A stretch of DNA of 64,000 bases from Reticulitermes speratus. Lineage: Eukaryota; Arthropoda; Insecta; Blattodea; Rhinotermitidae. A program made the translations under genes and the position numbers. Shown piece by piece: positions 25,546-39,030 of this stretch. Each line of letters opens with the position of its first letter. Positions within the stretch are counted from its first letter, which is position 1. Below the pieces are notes generated by a model, which saw only the letters and a program-made list of their open reading frames with translations, made no database searches and had not been told where the DNA came from. The DNA is taken from the NCBI GenBank assembly GCA_021186555.1, contig JAJKFL010000005.1:41443135-41507134 (forward strand). Reading direction: 5' to 3'.

Positions 25546-28002
25546 GGGTACTTGCTGGAACTTTCAAGAGATTTCGATCGGAATGTTTTTTTTACACTGC
25601 TGAGACCTGGTATTGCTACTTCTGTAATTTTTTATTATGGCTATTCTGTATCTTGTGATATCGGTAAAGAAATGCTTTCGTGTCGTCTCTGTACATGTTT
25701 AATATAAATATGAAAAATGGTCACCTCTTGAACTATGTTTTGTTGTGCGAATGATTTGCTGTAACTAATTAATCACTGTAACACTAACACTACTACAGAT
25801 GGAGTTGTACTTATAAACGTTTTGTGTGGCATTTTCTATGCGTATATGGCCAAGGCGCAAGGTTTTCGACGTCGTTAGAAAAGAAACAGGAAACCAGTCC
25901 TGTCAAATTTTACCTGTTTCACTTTTATTTCATCAGATCTACGCACAAGAATTGTAGACGCAAGAGGTTCGTGTTACCGGTATTTGAGAGCAGTAACATG
26001 TATGAGAAGGAAGAACTTGGAAACCTTAAGAAGATTACATTAGATAAAAAAAATAATGACAAGTTTCACAAGGCAGCAGGCATATAGGCTATCTGTTAGC
26101 AAAGCTGTTGAGTAAAGAGATCGCATTTGATGTATAACCGCAGAAGAAATTACAGTATTCAAATTTATGGTAGAAGAATTGATCCCAAACAGGATTCAGC
26201 TCGAACGAAGTTTCTTATTTCGTTTCAACTTGCAAAGAAAAGAGATCTTTTTGCGGAAACAGGAGACGCATGCGTCGAAGTTTCGACGTTCGGTAAGGTT
26301 TGAATTATGGCCAGGCTTGTTCCTTTGCAAAGATGGCATCTGGACACGGATGTAAGAGGAACTAGGAATGAAACTTTCCGTATCGATATATAAATCATGA
26401 TTCCTTACAGAAAGAAGTTGGCCCAGGTTAGAATCCAACTACGACCATTTGCGACCACAGTGATGAAGCTTCCAGTTACACAGTAGTATATTCCTTAACC
26501 CTTTGAAAGCCAGGAACGCAGTACCTTGTTACGAAGCGCAGGTCACATCCGTTCTGAGTATTTAGGTGTAAGATACTGTAAGTTCAAATAAACTGTTTAT
26601 CTGTCTTATGGATTTATATGAATGAAAGCTAGGAGACACAATTTGAGTACAGACACGAAGGAAGGAATTTGTATTCGAAATTAGATTCTTCTACGTAGTG
26701 CTTAATGCACTGAAAACTGTCAGCTGTTAACGTACAATGCTTCGCTGTGGTTTCGACAATTCCTTTAAAAAACAAAGTTATGACAGCGCTTGAATATGTA
26801 TGAAGTTGTGTTAGATTACATCGAAGCTATGAATTCTGAATGTAGATATTATTCAACTGTGTATATTTATTCGGGCAGAGAATGTCACAAGTGAAGTAGT
26901 TATATTCCGCAGTGGATGTAAAGTTTACTGAAATAGGCATTGTTAAACCACTGGGACAGGAAGAATCCAGAAAGCGCCTCTGTATTATGCTCTGTGAAGT
27001 AATGAGTGATGCTTGGAAGTGATTAATGGTTTTTGTAGAGAACATGATTTTTCGCTCCTCCCCAATTCGCTCTGTCTCCTTTTTTGTGTTTTAACGTCAT
27101 ACAGCACCGGAATTTCCTAATTTATTATAGTTGGTTAGTACTAGAAGACAAACCGCATAACTCAGCTCCCTTTCACATTGTAAAACACATTTAAGGCACC
27201 TCAAAATTTTAATTCTTTTGTCAAGAAGCCCCTTGTGTGAAATGTGTGAAATTTTAAGGCAAAAAAGAAATAAAAAATCTTTCATATCGCGAGGACAGTA
27301 CTTTATTTGATTTCTTCCTCAGAGCCCTATTGGCCAGATTCTTGTCAGCCTCTACCCTCACTTTAGGTACGGAAGTAAGTAATGCACAGCTTTCCGTGGG
27401 ACGTGATGAAAATAGGTTCTAGTATGTCTCATAAAGCATAGTTTCGTGTTACAAAATGTCTGGTTCTGCAGAATTATTATTGTTATTATTACCATCTTCA
27501 TCATTTTATTTTATTTTTTGAAGAACTTATTTCTTAAGCAAATTATCTGTATTATAAATTTTGTCGGACATACATGTAACTTAAAAGTTGAGCATCGTCG
27601 CTGTGTTTGTAAGCGTTACAAGCACTATTCGATACGTGTGTTGGTATGTTTATGAATTTTCTCTGCATGAAACTGCACCTAGTTGGCTGCAATGGTTTAC
27701 TAGTCTTAGTCATCAAACCGTCAGCTATTTCCAAATCAACCATATGGTATTTCGTGTTCTAAACAGATATTACCTGAACGGAAGCTTATGATTTTTAAAG
27801 GTCTATCATCTACTATATATGACTGGAGGATACTAAAGTGAGTGGCGCTAGTGCCGTTTCCACTCCACAACTTCGCTCCTTGCTGATATTGCTGATTACA
27901 CGGTGTTAGAAATGAGGCCGTTGGATTTGCCACCAGTGCTTTCCTTTCACACTCAGATTTGTGAAGGTATTTCAACAGATTCAGACGTTAAATTGGGACA
28001 CA

Positions 28003-28024
28003 GACACACACACACACACACACA
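28003..28024. repeat. (CA)n microsatellite
   Basis: About ten CA units after GGGACACAGA. Confidence 0.9.
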
Positions 28025-29846
28025 GAAACTCACCCACATTCTCCCGCGCCCTCTTACAAAATCTCTTTTTTTTGAGCGCATTGTTTCACAGCGCTGTCAA
28101 TTACTAAGAATATAACATCGGTGATCAATTATGAATGCGTATGGAGCGGCGATAGAATGATACTGACAGGAGAAACCCGAAGTACTCTGAGAAAAGCAGA
28201 TGCTCTCTCTCGAACACACACAGCATGGTCATCTCTTAGGCCTGTTTCCTTTCCTTTGTTATTGAAAGAAGGCTAACAATGCCACAGGAGGCAGTGCAAA
28301 TTTTGAATTATCTAATTTAAAAAATGCCAACATGGCGGTCTTTCTGACCTTTAGAAGTGTGAACAGTATGGACTTATGCATTATATGAACTAGAAAATTT
28401 ATATATTTCGGCCTTTTTGGTCTTTCAGACATAAGCAACCCACTTTACATATAAAAGCACCTGTCATATTACGAAAATTTAAATAATATTTAACGAAACC
28501 GCACAATGAGCAACTTTAAATCTAGTTCTCACCTTATGATAAAATGAGTATTCAAATTCAGGAGAATGTACTGAACGGGGCGTGTAGTATACTTGGAAGG
28601 AGTTGAGCTTTGCTTAGAGCAGTTGCTACAGGCCTCGCTTTCATAGAACTTAATGTGACAAGAATTGAAACAGGTAATGCAGTTGAACTCTTCACCTAAT
28701 TCGTGGGTACTAGGAATTGGTGTTTAATCACCTGTCCATCCGTATTCATGATGAGGACAGTAATTGGGGTGACCCTCATGATTATATGAGCGGTGGTTCT
28801 GTTGGGGTGGAAGACAAATACGCGTCACGTGACGGGGCGGTGTGGTAACATCAGGTGCGGGTGCAGTCCTGTTGATCAGTGCACAGTCTTCGTGCATATT
28901 AGTGCTGAATAACTGTATTCGCATACTGCACATGACGTTGTGAAATAAGTACCTGTTGTTATGAAAACGTTTGTGAGGTTTTAAATTTTTTTAGATTTTC
29001 ACAGCTCTGTGGTTCAGGATTCCTCAAAATGTTTACATACGAGCATAGCAGTTAAATCATCATCACTGCGTTATTCTGCTCTTTTGTAGTTCTGATACTT
29101 TGTTCAGTTTTCTCAGAGCTCACTTGTCATATGCGGATGAGTATTACCTCTATGGAAAGCAATCGTCTTCCACGTTATCAAAACATTTGTAATTTTTTAT
29201 AGAAGTCAGAGGTTCATTACCCTGCGTACAGTAGCCTGAAGAACTGATTGTCTTTGGCACATGGGCCACTGAATGGTTACCTCAAACAGAGGCGATGTTT
29301 GTTGAAGGAAACAAGCGTATTTTACACTGTAGTTTACAGAACATCAGTTGCGAGCGCTGCAGGATTAAACTTCTGTAGCTGGTATGAAATTAATTCGTAA
29401 TATAATACGGAATTCTCGTAAATCACGACACTGTATAAGACCGTATATAACTGTTGACAAAATAAACTGTGACTCACACTCACATCTGTCGACCAGTGCA
29501 GGTGAATACAATGAAGGTAACACTTTAACTTTTTCGTAACTTTTAATCTTGAATGTGAAGTTAATTTATTACCTAAACACATGCAATGAGGTTCGAGAAA
29601 TTTCGGGTGTAAAATGTATCGCATGTCCATACGAAGAGAACGTACTTTGGTGGGTTTATGATGTTTAGTTTTTCGCGGTTTGTGTCACTGCTTTTTACTC
29701 CAGAGTCCCGAATTCGTTCTTTTTTCGATCTTATTTTGTTCATGATAACGTAGTGATATTTTCGACGATCGTGAATGTGTAAATTATTTGTGGTTACATT
29801 TTTAGTCACAAAACTGCGAAAAGCGACTACTAGCTTCGTCATGTCT

Positions 29847-29866
29847 TGTCTGTCTGTCTGTCTGTA
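29847..29866. repeat. (GTCT)n microsatellite
   Basis: Four to five GTCT units. Confidence 0.85.
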
Positions 29867-29963
29867 TGCGAACGCGCCTCAATTTTACGTTTATACGTAC
29901 ATTGCCCGTTTTGTTGATAAATGATAAGCGGCGATTATCCGATTAAACTGTATAAACATTTTA

Positions 29964-30228
29964 TGGCCGATGTCTCCGCGCGGTTTAAGGCGTAGGTCTG
30001 TGGCCATTCGATTTCTGGGATCGCGGTTTCGAAACCCGCTGAGGGCATGGATATTCGTCTATTGTGTTTGTTGTGTGTTTTATAGGTAGCGGCCTCTACG
30101 ATGACCTGATCACTCGTTCAAAGGAGTCCTACCGGGTCTGTGTGTTTCTAGTTTTGTGTGATCTAGAAACGTCAATAATGAGGCGGCCTAGATCTGAGTT
30201 GGGCTGTTGCGCCACAGAGGAAAAAAAA
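29964..30228 (+). mobile_element. tRNA-headed SINE, family S1, diverged copy
   Basis: ATGGCCGATGTCTCCGCG, GGTTTCGAAACCCGC (B box decayed), GGGCATGGATATTCGTC, then GGAGTCCTACCGGGTC and an A-rich end. Body order as in the copy at 21624, with many substitutions. Confidence 0.85.
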
Positions 30229-31376
30229 TATATGTGGACTCACTACAGGCTTGGTTACTGGAATAAATAGATCAATATGAATCAAATGTTTGTTTAATCA
30301 GATAAGCATTGCACTAAGATGACTTTTCATTTAATCTGTAATCTTTACCTTATTACGTGCGCCGATATATTCCAGTGTTATAATGAAAGATTACTTTCTG
30401 GTTATCCAGAGTACGATTTCAGATGAGGGCAGGAATTTTTCGTTTTTCTTTAACGTCAAACCTTTTACTTACAAAATACCGGCAGGTATTGTTCCAGAAG
30501 ATAAAGCAGCCGGAGCATGAAGACGACCACTCACTTCAGTGAAGTGGCATGATATGGAATATGTGTGTCTTACCTCCAAGAACCATGTGCAGCCTACGTT
30601 CATGGGATTTTCTTGGTTCAACTCAGCTTTTCCAAGCAAACTGCAGACTAATAATACTGTACTGAAATTCGAAGTCGTTACCTTGCCGATTTATGAGTCA
30701 TTCTAAAGCGCTACTGCTACTCCAGTCTGTTCCGTCGAACCATTTGCCGGACGGATACAAATGTACCTGTTATTATTTCTTATTCCGTGTTAAAAATTTG
30801 AAGCGTGCCTTAATGCAGGCTGTGCATCTGTTTCTCTGTGTGGTGTCTGTCAGATGTATAGTTTAATTACAGAGATAACGCGATGTTTTGTTGCGTGCAT
30901 ATGTGCGTGCGAGTACGCACTTGGTCCAAACGATGTATCTCTAATTTCATTTATGTCGGCCAGGTGATGTATTATCCATGTGCGTTATCAACTTTAGTTT
31001 CAGATAATGTCAGAATTATTGTGTTGGACTGTCGTAGTGTCACGCAACAAATTTTAAATCTGAACAAGACAGGCAATGTATGAATAACGTAAATTGAGGC
31101 GCGTTCGGGTAACCATTTTTGTCGTGGGAAAGCAATAATTATTACATATTATGAGTGTGTGTCTGTAGCCTTATTTACCCGGCATGGAAAGTGCTTGCGC
31201 CATGTTGTATTGTCATCTGATGCCTGTCTGACTCTGTCGTATTTTTCCACATTATCTCACAAACGGCAATATTTTCGGGAAAAAGTTACTGAACATGAAA
31301 TATGTTTTGATTTTCTTTACAAATTTTGTCTGAAACATTTCTCATTCTACGAGTAAGAAGAATTGAGCGAGATGTC
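30229..31376. other. Intergenic, nothing recognised
   Basis: Lies between two S1 SINE copies in opposite orientation. Confidence 0.6.
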
Positions 31377-31573
31377 GAGATCACACTCAGACACACCACA
31401 CTCCGTAGGACTCCTCTGGAAGAGTGATCGGCCCGTTGCAGAGACCTCTACCTGACAACACACAACACTCACAAGAGACAGATATCCATGCCCCCGGCGG
31501 GATTCGAACCCACAATCCCAGCAAGCGAGCAGCCGCAGACCCACCCTTTAGACCGCGCGGCCACCGGAATCGG
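31377..31573 (-). mobile_element. tRNA-headed SINE, family S1, minus strand, 3' truncated
   Basis: On the minus strand: GCGGTCTAAAGGGTGGGTC, GGGTTCGAATCCCGCC and GGGGGCATGGATATCTGTC, ending in the GGAGTCCTACGGAGTG segment. The A-rich 3' end is missing. Confidence 0.87.
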
Positions 31574-31675
31574 CTGGCATACACTATTGGAGTATAATAT
31601 GTGTATGAAAGTGGATTTTAATAGGGTGTTGTGGTATAGGCCTAAGTAATTAACAAAAGCCATGGTGCGGAGTCA

Positions 31676-32010
31676 TTCTTTAGAAGCTAATAGTGCCTCA
31701 GATTTTCAAGAAATTCCCTGCATTGTATGGCATCTGAAGCTTCATCACCGCGTTCACAAGAGCGCGCCAACTTTTTCTGTCCTGAGCCAGATGAATCAAG
31801 TCCAAGCACCTCCCCCCCCCCCCCCCCAACCTATTTCTTGAAGATCCAGTTTAATATTTTCCTCCAGTCTACGCACAGGTATTCGAAGTCGCCACTTTCC
31901 CTCAGGTTTCCTCACCAAAACTCCTATATGCATCCTTCCTGTCCCCCATACATGCTACATGCCCCGCCTTCTTTATTTGATCACTTTGATAGTGGGTTGT
32001 GAAGCTCAGG
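31676..32010 (-). mobile_element. LINE 3' end fragment interrupted by a C run
   Basis: Plus words TCAAGAAATTCCCTGC, TTCATCACCGCGTTCAC and CTGAGCCAGATGAATC are the complement of the LINE tail; then a run of about 17 C (31811-31827) and further RT-like sequence (CCTCACCAAAACTCC). Confidence 0.7.
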
Positions 32011-32334
32011 TTTGGTCCAGAAGATGGTCGTTTTGAACGTGTAATGATATCTGTGATTCCACGAGAGAGGGCAGCCAGACGACATGCATTTTAAGCAAGA
32101 TTCTGCTCTGTGACATTACTAATGCACGAGTCTTGTCTTACATTTCATTTGCACTTGCTGAACCGATTGTCTGTTTTGTGGTTTATTTTTTGATGCTGTC
32201 AATACCACCGTCTGTTTAACGTCGGGCTAGCTGATTGATGAGTTGAACAAAAGATGTGGAAAGAAGCGGTCGTGAAACAATCGACGAGGTGTTCTGGAAT
32301 TTACCTTGAAGAATTAAGGAAATCACACAGTCTT

Positions 32335-32557
32335 TCGATCTACGCTCTTCTGGGATTTTACGCGGCGTAGGGTGGCAATTCCGTACCGATGTTTCGGGAC
32401 AACCTATCGGTCCCATCTTCAAGGGTCACAAACCCTTGAAGATGGGACCGATAAGTTAAAGTCTTGACACATTAAGATGGGACCGATACGTTGTCCCGAA
32501 ACGTCGGTAAACATTTACCACACGGCGCCGCGTAATATCCCAGAAGAGCGCAGATGT
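32335..32557. mobile_element. Foldback element F4, copy 2 with partly duplicated arm
   Basis: Same words as copy 1: GTTTCGGGACAAC, CGGTCCCATCTTCAAGG and the complement, then GTAATATCCCAGAAGAGCG. The centre contains an extra partial arm (GATGGGACCGATAAG at about 32435 and again GATGGGACCGATACG at about 32477), so the inner part has been duplicated. Confidence 0.8.
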
Positions 32558-33888
32558 CATCAGCATCGCGGCGGAAGCCTGAAATCAATGTCGGTAAGCT
32601 TATTTAAAATCACTGTAATGCAACAAATAACCCCAATGGACAACCCTGGCAGTTTGTTTGGAATTACCTTCCAGTATTGCTCATAGGCTTCCAGTGCTAC
32701 AAGTCTAGAAATCCAATATCCCTTATTCGGACTCCAACGAAATGTTTGGGGATGCTATTGGAGCCATAGAAACTCCCAAAAAAATGCCGTACACTCCATA
32801 TCCTGTCTTCCCTCTGCCCCTTTCTAAAACCACGCGGGGAATTGCTTTAGCAGATAGTTGAGGGATTACGGCACTTGTAAAGAGAATAGGATTCTCTCAA
32901 TTTGTATGGACATTTTCTGAAGATGGCGTCGTGGGAGTTCTGTTTGCGGAGTGGCTTTAGACTTCTCAGTGTGTCTAGCCCACACTATTGTTAAGTGCTT
33001 AACACTCCACATTCTCTTATCAACTAATTTTGCACACGACATAAATTCAGACCTGGACGCCCATTTAAAAACATCTGAATGGGACAAATGATTACCCAAC
33101 CGTTTTAGCTTCTTGCTTTCGTATTTGAGTGGAATGAAGGGTCCAGTATTTGCATTGTATATTAGTCTACGGAATCTCTCGCTCCGAGGGAACAACACTG
33201 TTTGAGTATGTATGATAACAAGGCGCCCAGGAGCTAAACTGGAGAAAGGGAAATGGAGAAAATCGTAGAAGGGAAAGCTTCAGAATTTGCGCGTGTTTTC
33301 ACCTGCAATTGTTAGTGTAGCCTATATGAGACGAGGTTGAGGTAATGGCGAACGTAGCACGTGGGCAGAAAGCACAGACGCGGATAAGCATGCTGCCATG
33401 CCGACATGACGTACACAGAAAAGTTTCTGATCCGTGGATTTAAATATCCTCTATTATTTATTTTCATAAATTTCCCCTACTGCGGGTGCGGAAATTGTCG
33501 TATTGAGTGGGTTTGTGCATATTTGTGATCCAGAAAGATATATCGCCGGACTGACCCCAAATAAAAGAGATGTAAGTGTGCTCATTTGCTTATGTATTTC
33601 CTGGACCCATGATGAGAAGGAACCAGTTCCACCCCCTCCCTCTTTTTTGGCAAAGGCTGGAAAATTCAGAACGTTTTAACGAAGGCTTTTTGCTGGGTGG
33701 ATTGAAACATGTTTACAATAAATTACAAGTTTCAGTCAGACGCAACAGTTTTTATTATATTCAATAATATATTGTAATGTATAGCATATATTATTGATTA
33801 CAATATAAAATGTTTTGTCTGGCGGAAATTTGTAATTTATTGTCAGTGAATTGTAGTACAACGGGACGAATTTCATCAAAATAATTTA
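32558..33888. other. Intergenic with one unassigned open frame
   Basis: The minus-strand frame 32866-33198 (110 residues, basic, evenly mixed composition) is the most protein-like unassigned frame in the window, but no domain or splice partner is seen. Confidence 0.45.
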
Positions 33889-33901
33889 AATATGTTATTT
33901 T

Positions 33902-34166
33902 TTTTTCCAATGGTTCGACAGCCCCTTGGGGGCCTAGGCCGCCTCATTTTTCGAGGCTTCACGATCACACACTTTAGACACACCACACTCGGTAGGACTC
34001 CTCTGGACGAGGGACCAGCCCGTCGCAGAGACCTCTACCTGACAACACACAACACTCACAAGAGACAGACATCCATCCATGCCCTAGGCGGGATTCGAAA
34101 CCACAATCCCAGTAAGCGAGCGGCCGTAGACCCACGCCTTAGACCACGCGGCCACTGGGATCGGCT
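33902..34166 (-). mobile_element. tRNA-headed SINE, family S1, full-length, minus strand
   Basis: Minus-strand head GCCGATCCCAGTGGCCGCG, B box region GGTTTCGAATCCCGCC, a duplicated GGATGGATG in the body, and a poly-A end. Both flanks read AATATGTTATTTT (33889-33901 and 34167-34179), a 13-bp target duplication. Confidence 0.9.
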
Positions 34167-34179
34167 AATATGTTATTTT

Positions 34180-36704
34180 ATGTTTAATAATTAAGGACTG
34201 TCATATATAAAATGTTACACGAACCAGACTCAACAGTTTGTGTGTCACGTGTCTGATACTGCACGTACATTATGTGTGATCTTTCTAACGAAACGCCCCA
34301 CACTATCTCTTAATAGTGATATGATGATAATTATGTTGATTACGTTTATCATAAATAGTGGTATCAACATTTATTTACAGTTACCATAACACAGAATAAT
34401 CATATGCTCCAGTACGTAGCTCATACGGTGCCAACGGACGGCTATGTGTACATATACGTCATAAAAATAATTATTGTTCAGGATAAATGTTTCTGACACT
34501 CAAGTGGCATTTTGGAGCTGCTGTGTTTACAGTTAATCAAACCAACAGTGCCCATTTTCTGGTATCCTCTCCAATATTCTCATCGTATGATGTTTATTGA
34601 ACCTAAAGATAGACGTATATGTATATTTACATGACTTGTCACCAGAATATCAGACAGGAACATGACACGAAGATAACTAATGAATATTTCGAAAATGCGG
34701 CAGAGTTTAAATATTTGTTAATGTCAGAACCGAATTGTCTGTCGCCTGAATACAAGACAATGATGTTGCCTGCTCAGTGTTGTGAAGTTTTTAACGGGCA
34801 ACAGCAGTTTGGCAATTCTTTTGTATTCCATAAAAATGAGTACAGATTATTTTGACATAGGCCTACGTGATATCAAATAGATGTGTTGGTAGTTCTGGAT
34901 AACTGGCAATTAGGAAATCAGAAATGTGCTTCCGCCCAACACTTCCATACAACTCTTTCAGTTTTATAGCACATACAATGCAGTAGTGACATGCTCACTT
35001 TAACTGGACAGCGCCTTTCTTTTCTGGCTGTCATGAGTGTCACGTAAGTGGAGGGAGGACGCATACACTGACAGATGGATAGTGGAAACCTCCTAGCTTT
35101 CATGGAAAGTACGTAATTGCGTGTGTTGTAACATTCTACAGTTTGTTAACATGGCCTGGTCCCCGAATGCACTCCCGTCTCATTTACTGTAATAGCGTTT
35201 TTATGTTCCAGGAGCATGTGCTTTTAACGAATGGTCGTTTGTTGATGGAAGAATTGTCGTGAAGGAGACGTAGATAAAATTAGACTAGTGGCAAAGAGAG
35301 CAGCCATAGAAAGGAATAAGCGAGAGAAATGGGACTTAAGCATAGCATGAGACGGGCGAAAAATGCGAGAGACAAATATAGAATGACACGGATAGCAGAA
35401 AGTGAGGGACAGGTAAAGTGTGGCGCGAACAGTATAAAATGAAACAGAGTATAACGAAAGGCAGAAAATGAGACGATATAACGTAACATGCAGATAATGA
35501 ATGAGACGGATAGTAGAAAGCGGGAGACTGACAGGAATGAGATGAATGATAGAAGGTGGCAAACAATGAAAGAAACTGGTGATAGAAAGTCAGGTGTATT
35601 CAGTGAGTGAGACAGGGACCGGATGACAGTGCTAAGGGAAATATTGTGCAGAGAGAATGATTCAGCAAACGCGACTGTGATACAGTAGTGCTGAAGGCGT
35701 GAGAGAGTCAAGTCACGTGGGATTCATGTTGTGTTTGCAAATTTACATCGTCACCTGAGCTCTTAATTCACCTTGTTGTTATAAATGTTTGCAATAAGGA
35801 TAGACAACGGTTATATTAGTTCCTGCCGCATATTTCCCTCCAGGATCATGCAACCAGGTAGTGACCTGCGTGTCCGACCGTGTGTCCAGCAATATAACGT
35901 GTAATTAGGAATATACGATGCCCAGTGCTGTGACAACAAACACTGACCACCATACCTTGTTCATCGTGTCTACAGAATGAATACAACACACGCAATTTGT
36001 GCGGCTCGTTGAGTGTAAAACCTCCTTAAAAATGAGGCGACGGTTGTAGTAAATGAGTTTGAAAATCTCTAAATTCTATCTATTATAACCAATTGTGAAC
36101 CGTTATTCGTATTGTAACAGATGTGTAGACCTACTGAATCACAACAAGCACTTCTGTAAAACATGTTTATAAACAAATCGCACATATTAAAAGTATTAAA
36201 CAGTCCTACATGTCCGGCTATTGTGTTTAGCTGTCTTCATAACACAACACAACACTGTATATAGATGTTTTAATAGTTTTCTGCCACCATCTATTTTACC
36301 ATCTAGACAAACCTGTATAACAACGCTGTATACGTCTTTTAGTATTGACATTCCCTGAAGAGGGGTAAAGATAATAGGAGTATTTTCTATTTTTAATACT
36401 TGCAAGTTGTTGGTTATGAACTTGTTTTACGTTTGTCATTTGCACGGAAGATGCACAGTATTAAGCACTTCCGTATTTCTGCCATGACCTTAACGTCTCT
36501 TTTGATGTCGGTATATGTCAGAAAGCTGAAATATTATTTAAAGTAAAAACAGGTCTCTAGATGTTGCCTTCTTCCTCCCGTAATGGGTCAAATATGGGAC
36601 AGCATAAATTGCATTGTTCAATGTGTAATCAGTTCTGACTATTGTGTCTTCATATCTAGTCATTTATAGTATTTAAGTAATGTAAAGATCACCCCATGAC
36701 ATGC
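34180..36704. other. Intergenic, purine-rich tract only
   Basis: Contains the tract at 35280-35680; otherwise nothing recognised. Confidence 0.55.
35280..35680. repeat. Purine-rich degenerate tandem sequence
   Basis: Words such as ACGGATAGCAGAAAG, ACGGATAGTAGAAAG, AATGAGACG and GAAAGGCAGAAAATGAG recur at irregular spacing. The overlapping minus-strand open frames (35224-35711) are rich in Leu, Ser and Phe only because of this bias. Confidence 0.55.
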
Positions 36705-36935
36705 CCGTGCATGCTCCAACCCATTCACAACCCGGCATTAGAAGGAGGTGGCTGGTGAGCACCATGCTCCGGCCGCGTTACTCCCGGGAAGGATCCGTTA
36801 ACGCATTTTACAGGAGGTTGGTGGGCCCCAGGGCCGATCTGAACTGAACGAAATTCCTCGCCTCCACCGGGATTCGATCCCCAGACCGTCCAACCTGTAA
36901 CGAGTCGCTATGCTGACTAAGCTGACTATACTGAC
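36705..36935 (-). mobile_element. tRNA-headed SINE, family S3, minus strand
   Basis: Minus strand: GGGGATCGAATCCCGGTGG (B box), GGGGCCCACCAACCTCCTG, then GGGAGTAACGCGGCCGGAGC and CACCAGCCACCTCC. The head side carries a short CTGACTATACTGACTGA run. Confidence 0.82.
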
Positions 36936-38262
36936 TGACCGCCTAAGGCTCTTTAAGTACTCTGTCTAAATGTAAAAAAAAAAAGTATCAATGTGGACGT
37001 TTCAGATTCCTTTCGTTGGCTTGTTGCGAGTATAAGTCGGCAATTGAGAGCGTGTTTTCCCTTTATCTTTGCATTACTTGCCGGTTTTGTTCTGCATGTC
37101 GTGGGGTATTATTGGAATCAACCGCTACGGGATATTAGGGGTCGCCATATTAACATAAAACGACAAAACAAAATTTGAATTGTTGAAATCTAATTATATA
37201 TAGAGACAGGCAGAGCTCCTGCACAGAACGGTCCGTATAAATTGCAAAAATCTACCTCCTAATTCTAACTGACATTGGTACACCAGCAATCAGCAGTTAG
37301 TGCCGGCCTCATACATATACATGTTTTATCTAAAGTTGCTAGTTACACGGCGTACATGACCTTGCTGACATGTAACAGTGTTTGTGCGTCTGCACCAAAA
37401 CTGCAGTCAATTAACCCATTTAGAATTAACGACAATTGAAGTCCGAATGGACGACATTTTTGGTTCTGGAATGTTGCATACGGGGTTTTGAGGCATGTAC
37501 GGTATGTGGTCGGATGTAATTTGTCTGCAGCTGTGTGTATAGGAACTTTCGGTCCTCTAAAGGAGCCGAGAGTTTCAGGGACCTGACTGAATACATATCA
37601 CACAATATGCTTTATATACAATCAAGTCCTTGCAATGATATTCAATTCGTGCTGTACCATTAATGTGTATTAATAAGGCTCGTTATTCGGCCTGGTCACA
37701 ATATTGGCGTTACCCCAAGTACGTAAGAGAAGTGTATGATATTATCGTGTTTTAATTTTTGATTTAAGTGTGAAATATTTGTGTTATGTGTTAATGAGTG
37801 ACGAATTTAACACGGTGTGGAATACTGCCGTTGACGCCTGTACTTCGATCAGGAAATTCTACGTTGTGTTACTGCATTAAAGGGTTAATGAAATCGTCTA
37901 GGCCACTGGTCTCAAAATCGAACCCCACGCGGGCCAAACGAATAACTGAGAAATTTAAGGCCACTGGCATGTCGTTTTAACCATATTTTGTATAAAATTA
38001 AACACAGAATTTTTAACTCACCATATGTGTTCCAACAACTGCACTATAATTAGAGACAATAATATACAAACATGTGGTAACCATACTTTTAATAACAGAA
38101 ATGAAAGGAATTATAAACTGAATACGCACTTCATCAAAATAAAGTTGTACAATATTATTCTTTCATTTAAAAACAGAATTTTACTGCGAAAGGCAACATT
38201 TGTAACTTCATTTTTTCTGGCAAAGAGGGTTTTCCTGTGTAATACATTAATAGTCCTACTCT
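36936..38262. other. Intergenic, nothing recognised
   Basis: Short frames at 36993-37178 and 37798-37980 only. Confidence 0.6.
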
Positions 38263-38480
38263 GAACCGAGATAGTGGCTGGGCTACGGGTTGGACGTCAG
38301 AGGAATCGTGGTTCGATTCCTGACAGGGACAAAAGGTCTCTACACCAAATTGTCCGACCGGCTCTTTGTCCCACAGAGCCTTCCATTAAATAGGTATCGG
38401 GGACATTTTCCCCGGGGGAAAAGCAGCCGAGACTTGAAGGTAACAACTCATTCCCCATCGGTTGTCTGTTTTAAGTATGA
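38263..38480 (+). mobile_element. tRNA-headed SINE, family S3
   Basis: GATAGTGGCTGGGCTACGGG, GTGGTTCGATTCCTGACAG, then CCACAGAGCCTTCC and TAGGTATCGGGGACATTTTC: the same order as at 9485. Confidence 0.8.
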
Positions 38481-38734
38481 GTGGAAATATTCCTCGCCAG
38501 CTGAAGTCATTGTGTACACAGGGAAAATTTTACCTTTGGTTTGCCTTTAATAATAATAATTCAATTTACAAAATGTTGAATAAATTTGTACATGGAGTTA
38601 CGTTTGTACGTTATAAATTTCGAAGTCTGTGTTCGAGTTGTTCAGTAAAATTTAAAAGCGAACGAGTTAGGGCGATACACTTTAAATTTATTGTTGGTCC
38701 TGATTGTCTAGCGAGTGACACCGTCCTAAGGGAA

Positions 38735-39030
38735 GAAAGAGTGTTGAGAGTGTTCGAGAAGAAAATGGATGAGGAGAATGTTTGGACTATTGAGAGAGAA
38801 AGTTAAAGGAGGACGGAAAAATCAGACGTTATGCAACTTTCTAAATTATGAGCAAACGAAATAAAGTTGTATTGATGAAATGGAGGAAGAATTGGAGGGA
38901 CATGCATTACGCAAGAAGGAAATGAGAAAGGCATATAAATATTTTGGAAGGAAAATCTGAAGGAAGGGGAACGTTTAGGAGGAAGAATAAACGTGGATTG
39001 GATAACAGTGGTAAGTCTTAGAGAAGGAAT
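38735..39030 (+). mobile_element. LINE fragment, highly diverged
   Basis: GAGAGTGTTCGAGAAG, then GAAATGAGAAAGGCATA, GGAAAATCTGAAGGAAGGGG and AGGAGGAAGAATAAACG follow the LINE order (RVFEN, PEGKR, GRPRRRWE) but with many changes. Confidence 0.5.

Larger units (their letters stand above)
25546..29963. other. Intergenic, no gene seen
   Basis: Microsatellites at 28003 and 29847; many short frames without domains. Confidence 0.6.

Noticed and set aside
35224..35711. Overlapping minus-strand frames up to 143 residues
   Set aside because: Composition follows a purine-rich degenerate repeat; no domain.
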